Shown here in pieces: positions 11,001-21,097 of a DNA stretch of 64,000 nt; within the stretch, counting starts at the first letter, position 1, and each line of letters begins with the position of its first letter. Origin of the DNA: Mesorhabditis belari (taxonomy: Eukaryota; Nematoda; Chromadorea; Rhabditida; Rhabditidae); contig CAUEEP010000743.1 of the NCBI GenBank assembly GCA_958450365.1, forward strand, positions 6,347,501 to 6,411,500. Direction: 5' to 3'. The position numbers and the translations under genes were made by a program. Below the pieces are notes generated by a model, which made no database searches, was not told where the DNA came from, and was given only the letters and a program-made list of their open reading frames with translations.

Positions 11001-14000
11001 AAATGAAAATGAAATTAGAGAAACTGTGGCGATAGATTGATTTCAAAACATTTCTGGCTCATTTACTTCTTAAAACTTTTCTGATTTTGTAATTAGTTCG
11101 TGGGAAAATGCGATTTTGAACTTTTTGGCCTTTTCTATTGGTTAAAACTATTAGATTTTCAGCTTTAATTATTTCTCATTTGATTTAATTACCGGTACAA
11201 CTGTTTTAAATTTAAGGATTTTATTCGTCGACGTCGCCATCAGGCAGATGAAAACAGCGCAGACAAAGTGATCAAGGTTATTTTTATTTTCTTTAATGAT
11301 AGTATGATTAGTTACTTCAATGTAGTCTAGAAATAGTTTGAATTATTTGAAATATTATTTGAATATAACAATATCTAACATATTTGCAGCCTAGAACTAG
11401 TTTATTAGATAAACTAGTTCTAGGTTCTAGATTCTTTTGATAGGTCTAATTATTGACTTGCCTAATTGATGATCATTTTTAGGGAATGACGAAAATTGCC
11501 GGTGCTACAGCTGAAATGAAGGAACGCGAGAGAGAGGAACAGGAGAATGCAGGAAGTCTTTCGAAACCACAAAATTGGAAGGTGAATTTAAATTCTAAAC
11601 ATTTCATGGCTTTGATGTAATTTGAAATCATTGAACGCTTATTTATTTCAAATTTAGGCTCATTTGGAGCGAAGTCGAAATAAATTGGATTACTCGGATA
11701 TTTTCGAGGAAGACGTTGGAACTTCGGAGGGACTGTAAGTTAAAATTTTATAAGATTAAAAATATTTTTCTTATAAGTGAATGTCAACTGGGTGTGGTGG
11801 CCAAATGACAAGCCATATGCTATTTTACTCTGTTTCCGAATCTACAAAAAAGCAAAAGAAAAAAGAAAGTCGAACTGCGGACTCGAACATTAGAGTCCTT
11901 GCCTTGTATTCTAGCCTATTGCCACTCGACCAACACTAATTCTTAAGGTCTCTGGTAAATTTGCTTATAAACTCGAGGGATGATTTTTCGAATTTCATAC
12001 AAAACTTTTGACAGAGTGCTCGATAACAGAAACGAAAAGCAGATTAGGAATCAGTGTAAAATTCTGCATCGAATGGCATATGGCTTGTCATTTGTCATTT
12101 GGCTACCACACCCGGTTGATATTCTCTTATTAGTTGGATGTGGGAAATCGACAAGTTTTATCCGTCTTTGATTGAGCCCGAATTCCATGGACAATTCTTC
12201 GAGGCGGACGCCTATCTTGTGTTAAACACAACAGTGGTGAGTTAAATACCGTTGGTTTTATTTATTTTTATTATTAATACAGGAGACAACTGGCCAGCTT
12301 AAACACGAAATTTATTACTGGCTTGGTGAACACGCATCTTTGGATCGAGCAATGTGCGCAGCAATGCATGCAGTTGGATTAAGGAATCATCTCAATGCCA
12401 CATGCAGGTAAAGCTCAGTTTATTTGGCTATATTTATTTTTGAATTCTAGAACAACTCGCGAAGAACAAAATGAAGAAAGTGTGGAATTTCTTTCACTCT
12501 TTGGTGATGAGATTATTTACTTGGAGGGAGCGCGAACGACTTCTGGTTTCTTTACAGTCGAAAAGAAAGTACATAAGACCAGGTTTTTACAAAGAAGCTT
12601 TTTTGTATATTTAAAATTTAGATTATATCGAGTTTCGGTAAACGGTACGGCTATTGAGATGGAGCCGGTGGGCGTCTCCTCTCTATCACTTGACCCACGA
12701 TACGCGTTCTTGCTCGACGCAGAGAAAACCATTTGGTTATGGAGTGGTAAAAAAAGTCGAGTAAGTATCGATTCGGACAATCAAGATTTTGGGCTAGTAC
12801 TTTTTTACCGATTTTCAATTTAGATCACTGTTGCAAACAAGGCTCGCCTCTTTGCTGAAAGGATGAACAAACGTGACAGAAAAGGAGCGGCCGCCATTGA
12901 GAATTGTTCCCAAAGTCAAACACCGGAAGAGTTTTGGCTAGCTTTGACCGGTAAAATCATTGCATTTTTTTAACTAATACATAGAGTCTAGGAGTATCAA
13001 CCCCACCAGAAGATCCAATTGTTGAACACGTTCCTGATGATTTTGTCCCAGAAAGGATGCGACTTTATTTGGTACATTTTTGCTTTAAAGATTTATAAAT
13101 GCAAATTTTAAGGTGCAAATCGGAATGGGTTTCTTGGAGTTACCGCAAGTCGAACTCAAACACGGAGTTGCTAAACAAGTAGATTTGTTCTAATAAAAAA
13201 AACTATTTTCTTTCAGGAAATGCTTCAAACAAAATGCGTGTACTTACTTGATTGCTCATCAGATGTCTACCTCTGGACTGGGAAAAAGGCGGGGCGATTA
13301 CTGAAAATGGCTGGACAGGTTTAAATTTCATGCAACATCTAATTGTAAGGTTTTTTGCTTTAGCGGCTCTTGACGGAATTGTACAAAATGTTGCAACGGC
13401 CGGAACACGCTGAAATCATTCGAGAAAACGAAGGAGAAGAATCGACAATGTTCCGATCAAAGTTTGCCTCATGGGATGATATCATTCCGGTTGACTTCAC
13501 GAGAACCGCTGATTCCGTACAAAGACGAGGTGCCGATACAAAGGTTTGTAAATTTATTGTTTACAACAATTTATTTATCTTTATTATTTCAGATTATTCT
13601 CGAGCGCGATAAGATGAAGACAGACTTGACTCATCTTTTCCTCGAACGAAATCCACCGATGTCCAGTACGGATAGCGAAGAACTGTTGAAAGAATGCAAT
13701 GAAGATCTTGAATTGATTGAAGGATTTGTTTTGGTAAGCATTTTCGGTGATGGCTTTTACAAAATTCACATTTTCAGGAAGGAAAGAAGTTTGTGCGTTT
13801 GCCCGAACAAGAATTTGGAACTTTTTATACAACCGATTGTTACGTTTTCTTGTGCAGGTAACTTTAATAGTCAAATTTCAAATTTTCATGCTCGTGTTTA
13901 CAGATATGCGGTTTACGGTGATGACGATACTGACCTCGAAGATGAAGAGGAAGCAGTGCGTTTACACTTCAGTTAACTTTCAATATTAAAAGTTTTAGCC

Positions 14001-15296
14001 TGACGAGAAAGCTGACGATTTCAAATGTGTCGTTTATTTTTGGCAAGGACGAGAGGCGAGCAATATGGGATGGCTTCACTTCACGTTTAGTTTACAACAA
14101 ACATTTGAACGTCTTTTTAAAGATAAACTTGAGGTAGTGTGATAGCTTTATTATTAAAAACATCTTATTATTAAGGTGGTTCGTATGCATCAGCAGCAGG
14201 AAAATCACAAATTCCTGGCTCACTTCAATAAAAAGTTCCTCATTCGATCTGGGAAACGACGCCCAGCGAAAGGCGAAAAACCTGGTAGAAAGCAAATTAC
14301 TTAGCTCAATTTAAAGTTTTTGTAGTTCCAAAAGTTGAACTTTTCCATATGCGTGCAAACGGATCCTCATTGTGTACGAGGACAATTCAAGTCAAAGCGA
14401 AGTGAGTTTTCGCTCTTTGTTCATAATTATTTATATTTAGAGCCACTTCATTGTGCTCGGGCTTTTGCTACATTTTGCACTACGAGCCAACCGAGGAAAT
14501 GGTAGATGACTTAGAAAAAACTTGGGTCTGGATTGGAAATGAGAGCGATGTGAACGAGCATACACTTTTACAAGAGGTAATAGAAATAATTTGTCATGTT
14601 ACTTTATGATCATTAAGGAATTTAAAATATATAAAAGAACCGATTTTTAGATCGCTGAAAAAATGATTCACCAAGAAGAAACGTCTGTGGAAATTATCAA
14701 AGAAGGTGACGAACCTGAAGAGTTTTGGGAACGGCTAGGAGGTAGATTGGGAGCAAGAGTTTGATAACTTAAACTTTTTAGGTCACAAAAGATACAAGAC
14801 TGATGCATCGTTTATGAACTACACGCGTCTCTTCCGATGCTCGAATGAAAAAGGCTATTTCTCTGTATCTGAAAAGACTGTCGACTTTTGTCAGGTGGAT
14901 ACTCAATATTAACATATTCCATTTGTGGCTTTTAGGATGATCTCAACGACGATGATGTCATGATTTTGGACAATGGCATAATTGTATACCTTTGGCTTGG
15001 CTCAAAGGCGTCTGATGTGGAGATCAAACTTTCATACAAAGCCGTCAATGTACTTTTGTTTTTTTTAAAATTTTTATCATCTTTCAACAGGTTTACACGG
15101 CCCATCTTCGAATGAAACAACCGGATCGACCTCGTACAATAATGGCCACGCTCAAGGTTTGTTAATTAATTATCTAAATTTATTTTCTTTTCGATTATTT
15201 ACATACATATGTATTATGTTTTAGGGCCGTGAAACACACCGATTCACGAAATGTTTTCATGCATGGGGAAATCACAAGAACTATGCGGTGGAATAG
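8029..15296 (+). CDS. fli-1: Flightless-1 homologue (LRR + gelsolin repeats)
   Basis: An actin-severing and -capping family protein that links LRR-binding partners to actin remodelling. The ATG at 8029 gives [20 protein letters not shown], matching the family N-terminus; the donor is at 8095 and the acceptor at 8137. Exons to ~9975 encode about fifteen leucine-rich repeats ([35 protein letters not shown]) ending in [14 protein letters not shown], the hallmark LRR end. A basic linker ([20 protein letters not shown]) follows. Six gelsolin-type segments then run from ~11690 ([93 protein letters not shown]). The protein ends [12 protein letters not shown] at TAG 15294-15296. About 1,200 residues, as expected. 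Introns hold a tRNA-core MITE and a partial GGGGTAGGC element. Confidence 0.96.
9787..9856. repeat. Tandem repeat, ~22-bp unit
   Basis: About three copies of CTTGTACAGCTTGTAGCTTG in a fli-1 intron. Confidence 0.85.
10540..10695. mobile_element. Partial GGGGTAGGCTAGTTTCC element (right half)
   Basis: Right arm only: AATCATAAAGATTAGCCCAC, then three GCGCAAA/GACC blocks, ending GTTGCGGAAACTAGCC and TACCCC. It matches the complete copy at 57522-57755. It lies in a fli-1 intron. Confidence 0.7.
11784..12118. mobile_element. MITE with tRNA-like core, copy 1
   Basis: The left end TCAACTGGGTGTGGTGGCCA mirrors the right end TGGCTACCACACCCGGTTGA; the inverted repeats extend through GCCATATGC (~36 bp). 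Between the arms lies a tRNA-like sequence on the minus strand (~11867-11940). The right subterminal region (GTAAAATTCTGCATCG) is shared with the element at 23197-23567. It lies entirely within a fli-1 intron. Confidence 0.75.
11867..11940 (-). tRNA. tRNA-like sequence (pseudogene) inside a MITE
   Basis: The minus strand reads TTGGTCGAGTGGCAATAGGC (A-box-like, as in Leu/Ser tRNAs) and, ~40 bases on, TGTTCGAGTCC (B-box-like). The acceptor stem does not pair cleanly, so a functional tRNA is unlikely. Confidence 0.5.
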
Positions 15297-15733
15297 ACAA
15301 TAATTTGCCCTTCTTTCATCGATTTGCTTTTAAATTGTTGCTTCTAGTCATCACATTTCCTTTGGGTACTTTGTGATATGTGCTTCTTAAGCTTTCATAT
15401 AAGTTATAAGTTTTTGCATAATTTAGGGTTGCTGAATCGAGAAATTTGCTCAAAAAGGTGCAAAAGCACGGGTAGGCTCTTGGTTTCTACTCCGTCATTT
15501 TGCTTTGATTTTTGTACATTGAGTTTTTTTTTATCGGAGCTACATGGTTTTTATCATCGAGATAACAATCACTTACATTGTAATTTATCACGTATTGTTT
15601 TTATGCAAAATATTTATTGTGTTTTTTTTTGTCTGGAAGTTTATTCCTAACTTGTTTAATTCTTGAGATGACATGACCCTTTGTGCGTTGATTTTTTGTA
15701 AAATATCCTTGCGTTGTTTTATTTTATCGTTTT

Positions 15734-15739
15734 AATAAA
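15734..15739 (+). promoter_or_regulatory. Poly(A) signal, fli-1
   Basis: AATAAA ~440 bp downstream of the fli-1 stop, in a T-rich 3' region. Confidence 0.45.
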
Positions 15740-18248
15740 CCTTTCTTTTTTTCTTATTTTGTTGAGGTGAACGTATAAATGCATATAGCCAATTAAAAAA
15801 GTGGCCAAAGAAAAAAAAAACATTGTGGCTATGAAAGGATGGGGAAAGGACGGCAAGTTATTGCGAATTAATTAATCGGATCCACTGGATGCATTGCGAG
15901 GATAGAAAAGAGGGGTAGTATGAGAGCCCCTTCCCAAGAATGGATCTTCCCCCTTCCAAAAACCCTCTTCTCCATTCTGAGCTTCCCCTAAATTTCACTG
16001 GCAATTTCGTATAAATAATTCTCCCTATCGACAACCCCCAAACCCAAACTTCTCCAAAGCCGATGTTCTATTTTAAACTTTACTTGCCTCGACAAGTTGC
16101 TGATACGATACTCGCAAATTCATCTCTCTAAACTTTAAGTTTTCAATGTTACTCAGTTATAAAGCTCAATAACTGACCTCAACACGAAACTAATATTCAG
16201 TTTGAAAATTTAGTCACATGTTCGTTTTTCTTTGAAAAGTATCAACCTCTCTTTCGAAATGTCTGGCCATAGATTTGTGGGGATTTTTTCAAAGCAAAAG
16301 AAAACGTGGGATTTAGCGAGGCCCACATGAGGAGACGCATTTGGGAGGAAGGGGAGATGGATGGATGGAGTCCCCCCTATCGAATAGCAATATGTGTGTG
16401 TGCATGGAAGGAGCCTCAGACCCTGAACACATCCTTTGCTTCTGCCCTTCTCCGTCACTCGCAAAAGAATAAAATAACTCTCTAAAGTCCGCTTCTTCTT
16501 CTTCTTCCTCTTTTGCACAAAAAGCCTCCCAAAATGCAGCAACTTTTTCCGGCACCCCCCTCCCTGCGCTTATATGCGGGGACTTTGTGGCACGGGATTG
16601 GAAAGAATCGAGAAATTCGAACCCTCACCCTCCCATCGACCATCACGACTCCACTTTTGCTCTCCATCCCTGCCTTTCCTGACATCGACCCTTCACCCCT
16701 TTCATTCCCCTCTTCTTCTCAATGTTTCTCAATTCTAGCACACATTTGTTTTCCGGGCTTTCCGAGGCTTTCCGAGGTCATTTCCGCTCTCATCAATGTC
16801 GTTTTATTTGTTTTTATTTGTTTTTATTTATTTCTATGGTCAGGAATTTTTGACATAGATCCTATTAAAATTTTTGGCATTCTCTCCTTGTAAGAAATAT
16901 ATGTTTATGTTTTGATCTATATAATTTCTTGTGAGACCGTGTCTCGGTGTGGTTCAATAGTGGTCTTCTTGAAGAACGCACAATTTATCCAACTTTCCCT
17001 TATTGCCCTAATAAGCCTAATAACTTCGCTCAAACTGGAGCAACTTGACACTATCACAATTAAGTCAACACTTGAATGTGTAAAAAGAAAGATAAAAAAC
17101 AAAAAAGGAGAACAAAAAACTCACTCAAAAGCAAAGCTTAAAATAATGGGTTTTTTAAGTATACAAGCTACGACAAACGGACAGCTGAATATCATCTAGT
17201 GACTGATTACGGTAGTTTATCCATCAACTTTGAATTTTAACTTGTATTGAATTTTTGACTAACTGCAGAGCAGTGGCAATTCGCCACATTTTTTTGTTTT
17301 TGTTTTTTTTTTTTTTGCCTGGATAGAGTGTTAAAGTATTTTTTTAAAGTCAAGAAAAGGATTTTATTTTATTATTTTGCCATAGGAATAATCCATAAAT
17401 TAGGCGTAGTTTCGTTTCGAAATCAAGCCTTTAAACTTCAGAAAAAGGAGCGCTTCTGAAACTGGGCACTATTATCAGCTCAAATCTCGAACTTTGAAAT
17501 ATGGAGAAACAAAGGGACAACAAAGGAGAACTAGTAAAAAAAGTTTTTGAATTCAGGTTCAACTTTGTGAAATAATATGGCGTCACATGTTTTTTTCAGG
17601 ATTTTTTTTCCCATTTTCTCTCCTCTGTGCCCCCTTCCAATTCGGTGGGACTCTCGCGCCGCGCTTTTGCACAAATTCTATTTGGGCAGTTGTGGAAAGG
17701 GGGAGGGGTGAAGGATGTGCCCTTCTATCTTGTTTCCTCCAAAAATGTTGGGGATGTGGGCACTCTGTCGACCATCCCATCCGTGTCTCTTCCGAGTTCT
17801 TTATCGACTCCTCCCTCCCCCCGACAAACTCCCCGATTCCACGTGAAACTCGTCCACAATTTGTCTTCTTTTCTTTTTTCTATCTCGTTCCCCTCACTGA
17901 TCGACGTCCAGTTAGCCCCTCTGGCGGGTGAGAGTGAATTTGTGGTGACAACCTTGGCTTTGTTGCCTTAGTTTTTTTTTTGTGTTTTTTTCGATTTTCA
18001 ACTTTCTCTCTTTTTGAGCTGAAATCTTTCAAAAAGCGTTTTTTATTTGGCTGTCCAGTTTTTTTTCGTTTCTTTTCATACTTCCGTTTAAAATCAACAA
18101 ATGTAATTAATTGAACTACGGTTTATTTCAGTAGAAAAATCGATTTTTCTGTAAAATCTCATTGAACAATAAATACTTATTTAAAGGAAACTATAGGTTA
18201 ATTAATGAATATTTATTATTTCCCCTTACCTACATTATTCTATCGACT

Positions 18249-18433
18249 AGAGGCTGTTCACCTTGGAGACCTGCTGCGGATATGGGTACGATCCGGTACG
18301 AGATTCAAATTGGTTCCCTCGGTTTTTCAAGGACCCAGCCAGGCGCACGAGACGCCACAGAAACCGTGACGCTTTACGGAAACAACGTCGCTATCTTCGG
18401 CTGAACCGTTTCCAGCGAGTCCGTTCCTTAACC
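18249..18433 (+). pseudogene. 28S rRNA fragment
   Basis: This ~185-base segment matches a conserved internal block of eukaryotic large-subunit rRNA as I remember it: GAGGCTGTTCACCTTGGAGA, CTGCTGCGGATATGGGTACG, TTTTCAAGGACCCAGCCAGG, then GACGCTTTACGGAAACAACG and GAACCGTTTCCAGCGAGTCC. Neither flank continues as rRNA, so it is an isolated insertion rather than a repeat unit. Confidence 0.88.
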
Positions 18434-19569
18434 TTTTTTTTTTAACGGATTTATGAAAAGAAACGGAAAGAAAAGAAAAGCCTTTCTGAATAGCCTACAA
18501 CTCATACACTTTTCTTTTATCGTAAACATATTCAAATCGTAACTCTGAACGGAAAATTTGAATCGAAATTGAAAACCATAGCTTTATGATGAGTGAACTT
18601 TCATCAAAATCCATCAAAATCCATCAAAATCCATTGTCCTTTATGTTCACATTTGTGATCGTGTGTTATTTGGTGGTCTAAAGAGAAGCTCAGGGTTCTT
18701 TTTGAGATGAAAAGAATTGAAGGGAGGATATCCGTAAAAAATATGGCACATGGGGCACACCACACACATGTCGTCAATCAAACCAACGAAAAAAAAAGAG
18801 CGAAAAGGAAAACATTTATCCTCGAAAAAATATAAAATTCTTCCCGATTTTCCCTTTTTTTTTTTTTTTTTTTTTGGTTTACTCTTTAGTTCTTTAATAA
18901 AGTATTCTATATATTAGTTCCACATGTGAGTCTTGGAAAGGAGAGAAAATAGGCGATCTCTATCCGTTTTTTTTGACCAACTCTTTCACACGAGAAGCAA
19001 TAAATCTCGATGAAAATCCGAACAAAAAGCTTCAAACTGCTTCAAAAAGCTTTCTAGGTGAGAATATTGAAATTGATGGTTAAATTATTAATAGTAGAGG
19101 GTCTGAGAAGCTTTTTTTGAAGTTTTTCTTTTATAATTGCAATTTGTCAAGGTCTAAGTTGTGAAAAATAACAACAGATGAATTGAGCAAGTTGTCTGGG
19201 TTGGGGATTTCCTATGTTTTTGCAGGTGGACATTCCAGCCCGGATGGACATTTGAACGTTGCAAAAAGGGGTGATATTAAAAGAAAAGAGGGAAAGGGAT
19301 CCGTTGTAAAGATTGAGAGAGACATGCACTCTTGGAGCTGGCTCTCGGCTCACCCCTCTCCCCTCTCCAAAAGCCCTTCTCTTTTTGTGCTACTTTCTTA
19401 TTTATTTCATCACTGTTCTGTTCTTTTGTTTGCCCCTTTTATCGCTTCTATTGGCCCCATTCATCGCTTCTATTGGCCCTTCACTTGATGATAATTTTCT
19501 TTTGATGGCCTTCGATGCCTTATTTACTTGATAGCCTGTTTATATCGTCGTCGGGCTCTCCGGTCAACA

Positions 19570-19640
19570 TGGTCCTTTGGCCGACTGGCTAATAGTCCTG
19601 TATCTGAGTCGAGAGGTCAAGGGCTCAATCCCGGCCAGAT
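19570..19640 (+). tRNA. tRNA-like sequence / tRNA-derived SINE head
   Basis: TTTGGCCGACTGGCTAATAG resembles an A box. AGGTCAAGGGCTCAATCCCG carries a B-box-like GGGCTCAATCC. A T run (~19650) could end Pol III transcription. Related sequences are at 30618-30690 (plus) and 54141-54214 (minus), so this is a repeated family rather than a unique tRNA gene. Confidence 0.5.
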
Positions 19641-19743
19641 TATCGGTGCTTTTTTATTTAGTAGATAAGTTTTTTTATCTGCTATACAGCTTTTTATCTT
19701 CTATACAGCTGCTTGTGTATTGTTTATACCATTCATGTGAATA

Positions 19744-19982
19744 GGGGCCCAGAAAGGGAAGGGTCTGTGGTCGACCCCGTCCGATCTGCCAAGTTGAGCA
19801 ACGTCGGCGCGGGTTAGTTAGTCGTGGGTTCGACTCCCATGGGCTCCCCTCCGAGCGCCCCAGCCCGGCCATCGGAGTATCATCGGCTACGACAACTACA
19901 CTTCTGCCTCAGTAAATGTGGAAGCGGGTTGTGATCTGCGCTAAGTGCGAAGACAGATCAAATCATTATTTTATTTTATTTT
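19744..19982 (+). mobile_element. 5S rRNA-derived SINE
   Basis: The body contains a recognisable 5S rRNA block: CCCCGTCCGATCTGCCAAGT then TGAGCAACGTCGGCGCGGGT and TAGT, matching the 5S core CCCGTCCGATCTGGCAAGTTAAG. A unique part (CATCGGCTACGACAACTACA) and a repeating 3' tail (TTATTTTATTTTATTTTATT) follow. A perfect 13-bp target-site duplication ATTCATGTGAATA brackets it (19731-19743 and 19983-19995), the signature of LINE-mediated insertion. The 5S internal promoter would supply Pol III transcription. It also includes GTGGGTTCGACTCCCATGGG, which resembles a tRNA B box. Confidence 0.85.
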
Positions 19983-20672
19983 ATTCATGTGAATAAATGT
20001 CATTTAAAATCAACTAGATCAATTCTCCAAAGAAATTCCTTCTGAAAATGATTCGATTATCGAAATTTGTCTGTCTTTCAAAAAAACGCTCTATTGATCC
20101 CATTTCCGGGGTTTAGCTTCGAATTAAATGGAAATCGCAAAAGTTGCTTAACGCTTTGAAGTTTGTGAAAAAGTTTTTATTGAAAATTTTTTGGATACAC
20201 TTAAAAGAACTAAGCCATCTCATTGAGCGCTCATCTAAAATGTTGATGCTTTCTTCTAAAAAGATCGAAATCACAATGTTTTGCTTGATTCAAATTCTTG
20301 TCGAAGAAAATAGCCATCGAAACATTTGCAAATAGATTGCACAGTCATTTTTTTTTGAAAATAGAAGAGCTTATTATAATTGTGTTGAGCTCTCTCTTGC
20401 TTTTTTCTTTTACGGTTTTTATTTTATTACTCTTACGATCTATCGTTTTGTTTTTACATTTTTCAACAGTTTTATGAATCTTTAAGCCTCGGGTTCAAAT
20501 TTTGAATTTAAAATTTAAAATTTTCAATAATTTTCAATAAGTTTTTGCTACCGCAGTTAACCGATGGTTTTGTGAGTGTTGAATTTAAATTTAAATTTAC
20601 ACACTTCAAACAAATTAGATTGTTTTCATTGGATGGTTGGAGATATCGGAGATATGAAGAGAGCCGAATACC

Positions 20673-20942
20673 TACCGTAAATACCGTAATAGTACCCCAC
20701 CGCCATAATGACAGTGCGGAGTGTTGCGTAGTCTAGCTTTGAACGAGTTTTTCTCGACACTGGTTTATGCTACGATGCGCGCTTAGGTATCAAAAAATAG
20801 CCCTGAATTTCAGCTATTTTTTGATACCAAAGACGCATTTTTTGAAAGTACGGGTGCTTTGAAAAAAAATAAAATACTAAAAAACTTTTGCGACTACGCG
20901 ACTGTACGAGGGCGGTGGGGTAGTATTACAGTATTTACGGTA
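20673..20942. mobile_element. TACCGTAAATACCGTAATAG MITE, copy 2
   Basis: Inverted ends TACCGTAAATACCGTAATAG and ATTACAGTATTTACGGTA; inner arms GGTATCAAAAAATAG and CTATTTTTTGATACC. About 270 bp. It is just upstream of the arrestin gene. Confidence 0.85.
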
Positions 20943-21097
20943 GATATTTTGCCATTTATAATTCGAATTTCTTTCTTTCAAAATCCATTTATTTACACCT
21001 TGTTTTTGTTCTTACTGAAATAAAGTTTTTATATTTTTATTTTTATTTTAATGCTTTTTAAGGTTTAGATTAATTGGAAAACGGTGATGTGTGAAAA

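Larger units (their letters stand above)
15297..21097. other. Intergenic region, no gene recognised
   Basis: It holds the fli-1 3' UTR, pyrimidine-rich stretches (16430-16790, 17590-17900), homopolymer T runs (17300, 18855), three CATCAAAATC units at 18600-18632, a 28S rRNA fragment, a tRNA-like sequence, a 5S-derived SINE and a TACCGTA MITE. Open frames here (e.g. 16210-16893 both strands, 17583-17971) show no domain, splice pattern or protein-like composition. Confidence 0.6.

Noticed and set aside
16210..17971. Several 80-125-residue frames
   Set aside because: Pyrimidine-rich low-complexity DNA, no exon structure or recognisable domain.
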